From Acidimicrobiaceae bacterium (GTDB taxonomy: Bacteria; Actinomycetota; Acidimicrobiia; Acidimicrobiales; UBA8592), in assembly GCA_024641655.1 (NCBI GenBank), contig JAHECR010000016.1:1-35290 (forward strand): 35,290 nucleotides of DNA, in the 5' to 3' direction. The translations under genes were made by a program, and so were the position numbers. The notes below the pieces were generated by a model. The model ran no database searches. It was not told the DNA's origin and saw nothing but the letters and a program-made list of their open reading frames with translations. This document shows positions 7,155-14,921 of the stretch, one piece after another. Positions within the stretch are counted from its first letter, which is position 1. Each line of letters opens with the position of its first letter.

Positions 7155-8063
7155 GTGGCAGAGAGATCTCTGACGATCGTCGACGTGCGCTGGACCCACT
7201 CCGGTCCCCAGGCGCGGGTCTTTCGCGGCGATGTGCCCGAGTCCGACCTCGTCGGGCTCGTAGGACTGCGCCTGGCCTATCGCACCGGACGCGAGGCCCG
7301 TCGACGCTGCGTGGGCCGGTCGAGCGTGTCGAGCGAGGGCACGACCCACGTCGACTGCGACGCGGTTCCCGAGCCCGGCCAGCGCACCTGTACCCGCTGT
7401 GCGATCGCCGAGTCGACGTTCGCCGCGAACCTGCACCACGCACACACCCGCGAACGCGGCGACATCGCCCCCGAGTTCCTCGCGCATCTCGCGAAGGACA
7501 ACGTGCTCTACGTGGCCGCGTTCCGCGACGGCTCGATGAAGGTGGGTACGAGCACCGCCGAGCGAGCCGACCTGCGTCTTGCCGAGCAGGGTGCTTGGCG
7601 CGCCCGCATCGTGGCCCGAGCCAGCGATGGTTACGTCGTACGGGAGATCGAGGACCGTGTCACCGCGGAGCTCGCAATCGCGCAGTCGGTATCGCCGAAG
7701 CGCAAGCTCGACGGCATGGTCGCGCCGCTGCCCGACGAGCGCTTGGAGGCCGATCTCCTGGCGGTCGTGCCGCTCGTGCACCGATTGCTGGTGGCCGAGC
7801 GCAGGCTGGTGGCCCTCGACGACCCCTGGAGCCACCCCCACGGCGACCACGCGAGCTGGTCGACGGTGCACCGGTATCCGTTGGATCTCTCCACGGGCCG
7901 CCACGACCTCGACGTGATCGACGCCTGTGGCCGGATCGTCGCCGTGCGCCGGCGGGCCTACGCCGACGTCTTCGTCGCCGACCTGCAGCGCCTCTTCGGC
8001 ATCGAGTTGGAGCTCGGCGACTTCGGGTCCGACGAGGTCGCGGTGCAGGATCGGTTGTTCTGA
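7155..8063 (+). CDS. DUF2797 family protein
   Basis: A 302-residue protein matching my memory of DUF2797: an N-terminal half with four cysteines (C52, C68, C79, C82; RRRCVGRS, HVDCD, CTRCAI) that could bind zinc, then the core NVLYVAAFRDGSMKVGTST ... RLAEQGAW followed by a glutamate-bearing helix VVREIEDRVTAEL. The core (YVA...KVGTS...R...EQGA) recalls the GIY-YIG fold, but catalytic competence is not shown. The remaining 120 residues are a family-like C-terminal domain. The GTG start is 1 base after the phosphatase stop, implying translational coupling. The role is unknown. Confidence 0.72.
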   Translation: MAERSLTIVDVRWTHSGPQARVFRGDVPESDLVGLVGLRLAYRTGREARRRCVGRSSVSSEGTTHVDCDAVPEPGQRTCTRCAIAESTFAANLHHAHTRERGDIAPEFLAHLAKDNVLYVAAFRDGSMKVGTSTAERADLRLAEQGAWRARIVARASDGYVVREIEDRVTAELAIAQSVSPKRKLDGMVAPLPDERLEADLLAVVPLVHRLLVAERRLVALDDPWSHPHGDHASWSTVHRYPLDLSTGRHDLDVIDACGRIVAVRRRAYADVFVADLQRLFGIELELGDFGSDEVAVQDRLF

Positions 8064-8100
8064 ACACCGTCGCCGCGTTCTCGGGCCACCGAGACGGCCC

Positions 8101-8106
8101 TATGGT
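8101..8106 (+). promoter_or_regulatory. -10-like hexamer TATGGT for the ABC permease gene
   Basis: TATGGT ends 9 bases before ATG 8116 and 6 bases before an in-frame GTG at 8113. There is no ribosome site, so either codon could be the 5' end of a leaderless message. Confidence 0.5.
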
Positions 8107-8115
8107 GACACGGTG

Positions 8116-9750
8116 ATGCCCGTCGACGAGCCCGTTGCAGCGCCCCGTGATGAGGTCGATCCTACGCACGCGTTGGGGGAGCTTCGCGGGTTGTTGCGTA
8201 CGAGGCGACGCGGCAACCTCGACCGAGGGGACCTGTTCTACCGGTTCTACGTCACCGGGTTGGTGGCGATGTTCGCGTCCTACATCGCGCTCGGGGCCAT
8301 CGACAACGCCCCCATCGGGCCCCAGCAGATCGCCTGGGTCGGCGAGCACGGTGCCGCCTGGGTGGGTCTGATCGGTTCGGTGCTGCTCGCCGCAGGCCTG
8401 CGCTCGGGTGCGACCGGCGGTCCCCTCTCCATCGACACCGCCGAGCTCCATCATCTGGTCATGTCGCCGTTGCCGCGAACGGTGGTGCTGCGCTCGTCGA
8501 CGCTCCGCTTGATCGTGGGTGCGGTCGCCCTCGGTGGGGTCGTCGGTATCGCAGCCGGCGAGCTCGCCTCCCGGCGTCTGCCCGGCTCGCAGGCGGCCTG
8601 GTTGGCGACCGGAATGCTGCTGGGTATCACGCTCGGTGCCGGCACGATCGGAGGAGCCCTCACGGCGGCATCGTTGCGAGTGCTCCGCGAGCGTCCCGGC
8701 ATCGCGAGCGCACTGGCGATGGGGTTGGTGGTGTGGGCGGCCCTCGACATCTCGCAAGGATGGCGGAGTGCGCCCACCACCTCGCTCGGGGTGCTCGCGC
8801 TGTGGCCCATGACGTTCGTCTGGTGGCCGATCGTTGCCCCGTTGATCGCGCTCGCCCTCGTGGCGTTCGGCCGAATCGCCATCGCCGGGCTGTCGATCGA
8901 GCGAGCGGCCCGCCGCTCCGCGCTCATCCGTCAGGTCCGCTTCGCGCTTGCCCAGCAGGACATCCGGTCGCTGATCCTGCTGCGCCGCCAGCTCGGTTTC
9001 GAGCGCCCGCGCCGACGTCCGTTGGTACGGATCGCGCCCGGTCGCTTCGAGCACCGCGCCCCCGCGGCCTACCGCGCCGTGCGGAGCTACCTTCGCTGGC
9101 CCACGCAGCGACTCATCAGGGTCGGCGCCCTGGCGCTCGTCGGCGGGCTCGCGCTGGCCGGGGTCTGGCGAGGCACGACCGCACTCGCAGTCGCGTTCGC
9201 CGCGGTCTCCTACCTGGTCTCGCTCGAGGTCGTCGAGCCCTTCTCACAAGAGCTCGATCACGGCGCCCTCCTCGGTGCGGCACCCGTCACCGGGCCCGCA
9301 GTGCTGCTCGTGCATCTGGCGATGGCCACCGGGCTGATGGCGGTGTTGTGGGCCGGCTCTGCGGCCGTCGCGGTCGCGGTCACCGGGTCTTCGACGGTGC
9401 TGGAGATCATGGCGATCTCGGCGCTTCCCGTGGCGGCTGCTGCGGTCGGTGGCGCTGCGATCAGCACTCGACGGGTCGGCAACAGCGGCAGCGACACTGC
9501 GCTGTTCATGCCCGACGAGATGGCCGGATCGGCGATGGTGATCCGCCTCGTGTGGCCCATCGCGCTCGCGGGCCTCGGCGCGTTCCCGGTGGTGCTCGGG
9601 AGGTCGGCGGTCGATCGGGGGGATCAGCCGCTGCCGGTGGCCATCTTTGCCACGGTTGCGATCGGCGTCGTCGCCGTGGCCATGCTGTCGTGGATCCGCC
9701 TCCGCGACGAGTTCAGCAAGGCCATGGTGTCGGCATCAGAGTCTCGTTGA
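8116..9750 (+). CDS. Multi-spanning ABC-exporter-type membrane permease
   Basis: A 544-residue integral membrane protein with roughly ten to twelve hydrophobic segments, for example YVTGLVAMFASYIALGAI, GLIGSVLLAAGL, LIVGAVALGGVVGIAAG and IALAGLGAFPVVLG. A basic central loop (residues 255-330) contains ERPRRRPLVRIAPGRF. I recognise no named family motif; the assignment as an ABC permease rests on the ATPase gene that starts 20 bases downstream. GTG 8113 is an alternative start. It would export an unknown substrate. Confidence 0.7.
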   Translation: MPVDEPVAAPRDEVDPTHALGELRGLLRTRRRGNLDRGDLFYRFYVTGLVAMFASYIALGAIDNAPIGPQQIAWVGEHGAAWVGLIGSVLLAAGLRSGATGGPLSIDTAELHHLVMSPLPRTVVLRSSTLRLIVGAVALGGVVGIAAGELASRRLPGSQAAWLATGMLLGITLGAGTIGGALTAASLRVLRERPGIASALAMGLVVWAALDISQGWRSAPTTSLGVLALWPMTFVWWPIVAPLIALALVAFGRIAIAGLSIERAARRSALIRQVRFALAQQDIRSLILLRRQLGFERPRRRPLVRIAPGRFEHRAPAAYRAVRSYLRWPTQRLIRVGALALVGGLALAGVWRGTTALAVAFAAVSYLVSLEVVEPFSQELDHGALLGAAPVTGPAVLLVHLAMATGLMAVLWAGSAAVAVAVTGSSTVLEIMAISALPVAAAAVGGAAISTRRVGNSGSDTALFMPDEMAGSAMVIRLVWPIALAGLGAFPVVLGRSAVDRGDQPLPVAIFATVAIGVVAVAMLSWIRLRDEFSKAMVSASESR

Positions 9751-9770
9751 AACGCACGATCGGAGCACGC

Positions 9771-10565
9771 GTGGCCAGAGCCGCCAAACCCAGAGCCGCC
9801 AAGTCCGAGGCCGGCGCACAGCGCAGCTCGACCGGCAGGGCGGGGGTGCGCGCGTCGGGCCGTCGGCACGCGCCGGCAGTTCACCGGTCAGGCTCGACGA
9901 CGCCCGATGCCCCGCTGCTGCGGTGTGCCGGCGTGACCAAGGACTACGGGTCGACCCGTGCGCTCGGTCCCATCTCGCTGGAGTTGCACGATGGCGAGGC
10001 GGTGGCGCTCGTGGGGCACAACGGATCGGGCAAGTCGACCCTGTTGTCGCTCGTCGCCGGCATGATCGAGCCGACGGAGGGCACGATCGAGGTGCGCGGC
10101 ACGCCGGCCGGCGAGCGAAAGGCGCGGTCGGTGGTCTCCTACCTGCCGGACAACCCGGTGCTGTACGACGACCTCAGCCTGCGTGAGCACCTCGACTACC
10201 TCAGCAGGCTGCACGGCACGACACCCGAGGCGCAGCACACCGACAACCTGCTCGAGGCGTTCGCGCTGACGAGCCGCGTCGACGACCTCCCCGCCGATTT
10301 CAGCCGGGGCCTCAAGCAGAAGGCCGCGATCACGATCGGGGTGTGTCGGCCGTACGGCTTGTTGCTGCTCGACGAGCCATTCTCGGGCCTCGACCGCCTC
10401 GGGCGGTTGGCGCTCATCGAGTTGATCGGCCAGATTCGCGCCGCGGGTGGCTCGGTGCTCGTGTCCACCCACGACGAGCAGGCGATGGCAGTGTTCGACC
10501 GGATCATCACCCTCGAGCAGGGAGCGCTCGTGGACGACGTTCAGCAGGCCTCGGCGTCGAGATAG
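9771..10565 (+). CDS. ABC transporter ATP-binding protein with disordered basic N-terminus
   Basis: A 264-residue ABC ATPase. Walker A is GHNGSGKST (82-90), the signature is FSRGLKQK (177-184, a degenerate LSGGQ), Walker B is LLLLDEPFSGLD (197-208) and the switch histidine is H234 in STHDE. These are the features of exporter ATPases paired with ABC-2-like permeases. About 45 residues rich in R, A, S and G precede the domain. GTG 9771 is chosen because GGAG lies 5 bases upstream; TTG 9747, overlapping the permease stop, is an alternative. The 3' end overlaps the convergent YchJ-family gene by 25 bases. Confidence 0.88.
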   Translation: MARAAKPRAAKSEAGAQRSSTGRAGVRASGRRHAPAVHRSGSTTPDAPLLRCAGVTKDYGSTRALGPISLELHDGEAVALVGHNGSGKSTLLSLVAGMIEPTEGTIEVRGTPAGERKARSVVSYLPDNPVLYDDLSLREHLDYLSRLHGTTPEAQHTDNLLEAFALTSRVDDLPADFSRGLKQKAAITIGVCRPYGLLLLDEPFSGLDRLGRLALIELIGQIRAAGGSVLVSTHDEQAMAVFDRIITLEQGALVDDVQQASASR

Positions 10566-10918
10566 ACCCACCGGCCCTCGACGCGTCCGAATCGGCTGCA
10601 TTCCCCCAGCACCCCGCGTCGGCCCTCGTCGAGGTAGGAGGCCCGGAAGGTGACTGTGCCCGTGGTGTCGAGCATCGTCCCACCGGTCGTGGCCACGATT
10701 TCGAGCCCGGTCCAGGTACGCCGACCCGCGGTCACCAGTGTCGGGCGGCTGGCGGGGTGCCAGGAGCGCCGCAGGTGCGCGTCGTGACCCAGGGCGAACG
10801 CGGTGTAACGAGACCGCATGAGCCGCTCGGCCGTGGGTGCGGCCTGGGTGCCGTCGAGGATCGGGCCACAGCACGTCGCGAGACTCCCGCCGCCACAGGG
10901 GCACCTCGGTCCGGTCAC
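10541..10918 (-). CDS. YchJ family protein (SEC-C type metal site plus NTF2-like domain)
   Basis: A 125-residue protein beginning MTGPRCPCGGGSLATCCGP. The cysteines C6, C8, C16 and C17 form a SEC-C-like zinc motif. The rest (LMRSRYTAFALGHDAHLRRSW, then VTFRASY and GRWVYLDAE) matches the NTF2-like body of YchJ proteins. The biochemical role is unknown. The GTG start overlaps the stop of the preceding gene by 4 bases (GTGA), so it is the third cistron of the SNF2 operon. Its 3' end overlaps the opposite-strand ABC ATPase gene by 25 bases. Confidence 0.85.
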   Translation of the reverse strand: MTGPRCPCGGGSLATCCGPILDGTQAAPTAERLMRSRYTAFALGHDAHLRRSWHPASRPTLVTAGRRTWTGLEIVATTGGTMLDTTGTVTFRASYLDEGRRGVLGECSRFGRVEGRWVYLDAEAC

Positions 10919-11397
10919 GACTCGTCGTCCTCGTCGTCGTCGTCCTCCTCCTCGTCGTCATCGTCGTCGTCGTCATCACCGTCGTCGTCATCATCATCAT
11001 CATCATCATCGTCGTCGACCAGGCTGCGTCGGTCGACGAAGACGGGGAGCGGTTCGGGGGCTTCCTTGTCGAGACCGCCGGCGGCTGCGAGGGCGAACGA
11101 GAGCCCCACGGCGCGGTCGTACACCAGCTTGAAGTAGTGCTGAGCGGACGTCTCGTGGCCGGGGATAGGGGGTCGACCCAGGGACCCGACGAGCGCGTCG
11201 GTGGCTTTCGTCGGTTCCAACCCGTAGGTGGACTCGGGGACGATGGTGACATCGCCCCAGAACTTGCGGGGGTCCTGACGTTTGCGACTCCGGCTGCGCT
11301 TGCGTTTGCGACCGGTGTCGGTGGGAGGTGCGCCGCCGCCGGAACGGGACCGGTTGTCCCCACCGGCGTCAGGGGACCGCTTCCGCCGGCGGCTCAT
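10915..11397 (-). CDS. Bipolar protein: basic N-terminus, small core, poly-Asp/Glu tail
   Basis: A 160-residue protein I do not recognise. Residues 1-45 are dominated by R, K, S and G (MSRRRKRSPD; GRKRKRSRSRKR). A core of about 80 residues follows (KFWGDVTIVPESTYGLEPTKA ... SAQHYFKLVYDRAVGLSFALAAAG). The last 33 residues are 26 aspartates and 5 glutamates with one glycine and one serine. The core has the look of a conserved domain (PRKFWG at the start, HYFKLVYDRA helix). The ATG overlaps the SNF2 stop (ATGA) and its TGA overlaps the next GTG (GTGA), so translation is coupled on both sides. A role as an acidic partner or chaperone of the SNF2 ATPase is inference only. Confidence 0.8.
   Translation of the reverse strand: MSRRRKRSPDAGGDNRSRSGGGAPPTDTGRKRKRSRSRKRQDPRKFWGDVTIVPESTYGLEPTKATDALVGSLGRPPIPGHETSAQHYFKLVYDRAVGLSFALAAAGGLDKEAPEPLPVFVDRRSLVDDDDDDDDDDDDGDDDDDDDDEEEDDDDEDDES
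10919..11021 (-). repeat. GAC/GAT/GAG trinucleotide tract including seven consecutive GAT codons
   Basis: The tract encodes the acidic tail of the bipolar protein. Most codons are GAC, as expected in this GC-rich genome, but seven consecutive GAT codons (10990-11010) break the bias. A tract of this kind can gain or lose triplets without changing the reading frame. Confidence 0.85.
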
Positions 11398-14300
11398 GCG
11401 CCCTCCTCGGCTTCGAGGCGGAGGGCTTCGGCAGCATCCTCGGGGGTCAACAGCGCGTCGGGATCGATCCCGAGCGCTCGCTGCAGCTGTTCGGCATCGA
11501 GATCGTCGATCGAGCTGGCCTTCGGGAGCACCACATCGGCGATGTGGCGCTTGCCGGCGACGACTTCCTCGACCCGTTCGTCGACGGTTCCCGGACAGAC
11601 CAGGCGGTGGGCGATGACCGTGTTCTTCTGGCCGATGCGCCAGACGCGGTCGCGGGCCTGGTCCTCGACGGCGGGGTTCCACCAGCGGTCGTAGAGGACG
11701 ACGTGGTTCGCGGCCGTGAGATTGAGACCCGTCCCGCCGGCCTTGAGCGACAGCACCATGGCTCCTTTGCCGGTGCCCTTCTGGAACATCTCGACCATCT
11801 GGTCACGTGTGGTGCGGCCGAGCCCGCCGTGATAGCAGCCGATCGGGAGGCCGTGGCGCCGGGTCAGGTAGTCGGCGAGTCGATCGCCCCAGCTCGCGAA
11901 GTGGGTGAAGACGAGCACCCGCTCGTCGGCGGCGAACACGTTCTCGAGGATCTCGTTGAGACGATCGAGCTTGCCCGAGCGACCTTCGAGGTCGCCGCCG
12001 TCGTCGCGGTAGTTCACGGGATGGTTGCAGATCTGCTTGAGCGCAGTGATGGCCGCGAGCACGGCGCCCTTGCGGCGCAGGGAGTCGTCGCTGCCGTCGG
12101 TTGCCGCGACGAGATCGTCGAGAACGGCCTGGTAGAGACCGATCTGCTCGGGTGTCATGGCGCAGTGGTCGAGCTCGTCGATGCGATCCGGGAGCTCGGC
12201 GGCGATGGCCGGCTCCAACTTCGTTCGGCGGTAGACCAGGATCCCGTTGAGGGCCTTTATCGCGTGCTCGCCGGTGCGGTCCGTGGTGGTGCGGTCGGGG
12301 CTGAGCTGGGCGATGAACTGGCTGCGGGAGCCGAGCAAGCCCGGGTTGGCCCAGTCGAGGATCGCCCAGAGGTCTCCGAGGCCGTTCTCGATCGGCGTGC
12401 CCGTCAGAGCGATACGAGTGCGGGCTTCGAGGCGCCGGAGCTGCTGGGACGTATCGGCGGCAGGGTTCTTGATGGCCTGGGCCTCGTCGAGCACGACCTT
12501 GCCCCAGCTGATCTTCTCGAGCTGGTCGATGTCGCGTACGGCGGTGCCGTAGGTGGTGAGGACCACATCGGCATCGGCGATGGCCTTGCGAAGCTCGGCG
12601 CCTTTGGACCGGTTCTGCCCGTGGTGCATCAGCACCTTGGTGCCGGGCGTGAACTTGTGCGCCTCGGCCCGCCAGTTGCCGAGCACTGCGGGCGGCGCGA
12701 CCACCAGGCCGGGCGCGTCGTTGTCCGGGAACGCGAGGGCCGCCAGGGTCGTCGGGGTCTTGCCGAGGCCCATGTCGAGGGCCAGGCAGCCACCGAGTCC
12801 GGCGGTGTCGAGGAATTCCAGCCACGCCAGGGCGTCGGCCTGGTACGAACGGAGCTCACCGGAGAAGCCCGGTGGGGTCGCGTCCACCTCGGGCAGGTTG
12901 CGCACCGAACGAAGCAGGTCGGCGGCCCATCCCTGACCGGCGAGGGAGATGCCGCCCAACGAGGCGCCCTCGAGCCCGAGGGCGTGGCGCAGCATCTCGG
13001 CGCCGGTGAGCTGGGTCTTCTTGGCCCGCTCGGCGAGGGCTGCTGCGGCCGCCGCGAGGTCGGCCCGGTCGAGCTCGACCCACTGGCCACGCGAGCGGAC
13101 GAGCGGTCGCGCTTCGGACGCGAGCCGTGAGATGTCTGCCGCAGTGAGCTCGACGTCGTCGAACAGCGCGCTCCACGACACGTTGGCGAGCTGGCGGGCG
13201 CCGACGACCGTGTCGGTGGTCTCGGCGGTCAGCCGCAGCGACGGCGTGGGTTTGCGACGCGACAGCGCCGGGACGCGCACGTCGAACCCGGCTGCGGTGA
13301 GCTTCGTGCCCACGTCGGTCATGAGCTGCCATGCCTCGTCCTGGGACAGGATCACCTCGCCACGCCGGCGACCGCCGGGGCGGAGCAGCTCGGGGAAGAG
13401 GCGTTCGAGCCGGCTGATCTCCTTGTTGACCTGCTTGCGCCGGCTGTCGCTGCCGGTCGTGAGGGTGACCTCCACAGGCTCGAGGATCCCCTTTTCGTCG
13501 GGGACGAGGACCCGAGCGAGCCATGCGCCACCGTCGTCGGGGGGGTCGAGTTGCACAATGACCTGGAGCTTGGCCGCCGTGACCACGGGGGCGGCCCACT
13601 GCTGCAGCCGGCGCACGACCTCGGTGCCCGGGCGGGTCGGTGCCGCGAACGCCGTCCCGTCGAGGCGGCTGAGCATTGCCTCGCCGACATCGTTGCGGGA
13701 CCGCAGGTCCGGCGGTGCGGCCGGGAATTCGATCTGGCTCGCAGCGGTGCGCACGATCGCGTCGACGAGGTCGGCGAGCACCGCGGATGCGAAGCGCTGT
13801 CGGTCGGCTTCGTCGTGGGTTGCCATCACCGCGCCGGGTGTGGACTCGATGAGCCGGTTCAGCATCTGTGCGTTCACCGATGCCGGCGACCAACGCACGT
13901 GGAACAACGACTTCCCGTCGTTGCGTCGTGAGCCGCTCTTGATCATGAACAGCTGGGGTACGAACCGACCCTGGGTCGCGAGCGCGACGGCGGCGGAGGT
14001 GATGACGCCCATCCAGATGACGCTCGCGCCGAGATGGTCGTCCTCGCGCAACGCGCCAAGTGGGACCAGCCAGCCGAGGGTGGACGCGAGCGGTGCGGAG
14101 AGGGCCGCGGCCTTGACGCCGCCGGGAAGCTCGACGTCGTCTGCCTTCTGCCAGTCGACGGCACCGCCGCCGATGGCTGCGAGCCGCTGGAGCACCCGCT
14201 CATGGTCCTCTGGCTCTGCGCCGTGGGCTCCGGCCCAAGCGATCAGGCGCCCGTCGGTCCAGGAGAGCTGGAGGCGGGGCTCCTCGGGCACGATCACCGG

Positions 14301-14399
14301 TCTCGGCGGCGGTGGCGGCGCCTGGGGTTCGGGTGGGGGCCCGAGTAGTTCGGTCAGGACCTCGTCGATGCGGTCGGCTTCGGTGTCCAGGTCGTCCAT
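11394..14399 (-). CDS. SNF2-family DNA-dependent ATPase/helicase
   Basis: A 1001-residue SNF2 protein when started at ATG 14399. Residues 1-500 hold a proline-rich linker (21-33) and the non-catalytic N-terminal region of bacterial SNF2 proteins. The RecA-like core has Walker A DMGLGKT (542-548), LTTYG (614-618), Walker B DEAQ (638-641), motif III LTGTP (665-669), the second-lobe HFASWGDR (833-840), LKAGGTGLNL (885-894) and QARDRVWRIGQ (914-924). Such ATPases translocate on double-stranded DNA and remodel protein-DNA complexes; the bacterial target is unknown. ATG 14399 has neither a -10 hexamer nor a ribosome site nearby, and the frame stays open with coding character to 14669, so the true N-terminus may be longer. 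It heads the operon with the bipolar protein and YchJ. Confidence 0.93.
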   Translation of the reverse strand: MDDLDTEADRIDEVLTELLGPPPEPQAPPPPPRPVIVPEEPRLQLSWTDGRLIAWAGAHGAEPEDHERVLQRLAAIGGGAVDWQKADDVELPGGVKAAALSAPLASTLGWLVPLGALREDDHLGASVIWMGVITSAAVALATQGRFVPQLFMIKSGSRRNDGKSLFHVRWSPASVNAQMLNRLIESTPGAVMATHDEADRQRFASAVLADLVDAIVRTAASQIEFPAAPPDLRSRNDVGEAMLSRLDGTAFAAPTRPGTEVVRRLQQWAAPVVTAAKLQVIVQLDPPDDGGAWLARVLVPDEKGILEPVEVTLTTGSDSRRKQVNKEISRLERLFPELLRPGGRRRGEVILSQDEAWQLMTDVGTKLTAAGFDVRVPALSRRKPTPSLRLTAETTDTVVGARQLANVSWSALFDDVELTAADISRLASEARPLVRSRGQWVELDRADLAAAAAALAERAKKTQLTGAEMLRHALGLEGASLGGISLAGQGWAADLLRSVRNLPEVDATPPGFSGELRSYQADALAWLEFLDTAGLGGCLALDMGLGKTPTTLAALAFPDNDAPGLVVAPPAVLGNWRAEAHKFTPGTKVLMHHGQNRSKGAELRKAIADADVVLTTYGTAVRDIDQLEKISWGKVVLDEAQAIKNPAADTSQQLRRLEARTRIALTGTPIENGLGDLWAILDWANPGLLGSRSQFIAQLSPDRTTTDRTGEHAIKALNGILVYRRTKLEPAIAAELPDRIDELDHCAMTPEQIGLYQAVLDDLVAATDGSDDSLRRKGAVLAAITALKQICNHPVNYRDDGGDLEGRSGKLDRLNEILENVFAADERVLVFTHFASWGDRLADYLTRRHGLPIGCYHGGLGRTTRDQMVEMFQKGTGKGAMVLSLKAGGTGLNLTAANHVVLYDRWWNPAVEDQARDRVWRIGQKNTVIAHRLVCPGTVDERVEEVVAGKRHIADVVLPKASSIDDLDAEQLQRALGIDPDALLTPEDAAEALRLEAEEGA

Positions 14400-14669
14400 G
14401 ACGGCGCGGCGTTCGGGCCCGCTGAGCTCCTTGCGGGCCCGTTCGAGCGCGGCCTCGGTGTCGTCGAGCAGCCGCAGCAGGCTGTCGATCCACAGCGCGC
14501 GGTTCTCGCCCAGGAACGCGATGTCCTCGGCGGTGGCGCACCCGTCGAGATGACGCTGTACGACGCGGTTGATGCTGGCCGACGAAAGTATCGCCGGTGC
14601 GGTGTCGATGGTAACGACAGGCTCCTCGGGCTCGGTCGCCGCGACTGCTCCGCGGACGACATCCCTGTT
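14400..14669 (-). other. Coding-like in-frame extension upstream of SNF2, without a usable start codon
   Basis: Ninety codons in frame with the SNF2 gene are open between a TGA (14670-14672) and ATG 14399. They contain no ATG, GTG or TTG. The translation looks like real protein: SINRVVQRHLDG, AEDIAFLGENRALWID, LLRLLDDTEAALERARKEL and SGPERRAV flow into the helix that begins MDDLDTEADR. An in-frame ATG exists at 14768 but is separated by that TGA. Either translation starts at a rare codon, or a frameshift or stop has broken the 5' end, or this is chance. The rest of the gap, 14670-14921, holds only the SDR promoter and a TACAGT hexamer on the minus strand (14799-14804). Confidence 0.5.
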
Positions 14670-14906
14670 TCAAGTCCGGTGCACTGGTGTTGCGTGCTGG
14701 TCGCCCCCTGGCGACGCTGTTCCACCGTGGGACCTCAGCGACGACCCGGGCTCGGCCGGCGTCTTCATCAGGGGCGTCCACGGTGTTCGGACCCTTTCAC
14801 TGTAGGGCATCGGCACGAAAACGCGCGAACTGAGGTGCGACCTTGCCCGGAGCGAGCTCGTTGGAGCCGGCGGCGCGCCGCGAGCGGACTTGGGAGGCGC
14901 CGATGC

Positions 14907-14912
14907 TATGGT
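14907..14912 (+). promoter_or_regulatory. -10-like hexamer TATGGT for the SDR gene
   Basis: TATGGT ends 9 bases before ATG 14922, with no ribosome site, as in other leaderless-type starts here. Confidence 0.5.
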
Positions 14913-14921
14913 CGCCGGGTC

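Noticed and set aside
11328..13130. Plus-strand open frame (600 codons) opposite the SNF2 gene
   Set aside because: Shadow of the conserved SNF2 motor domain.
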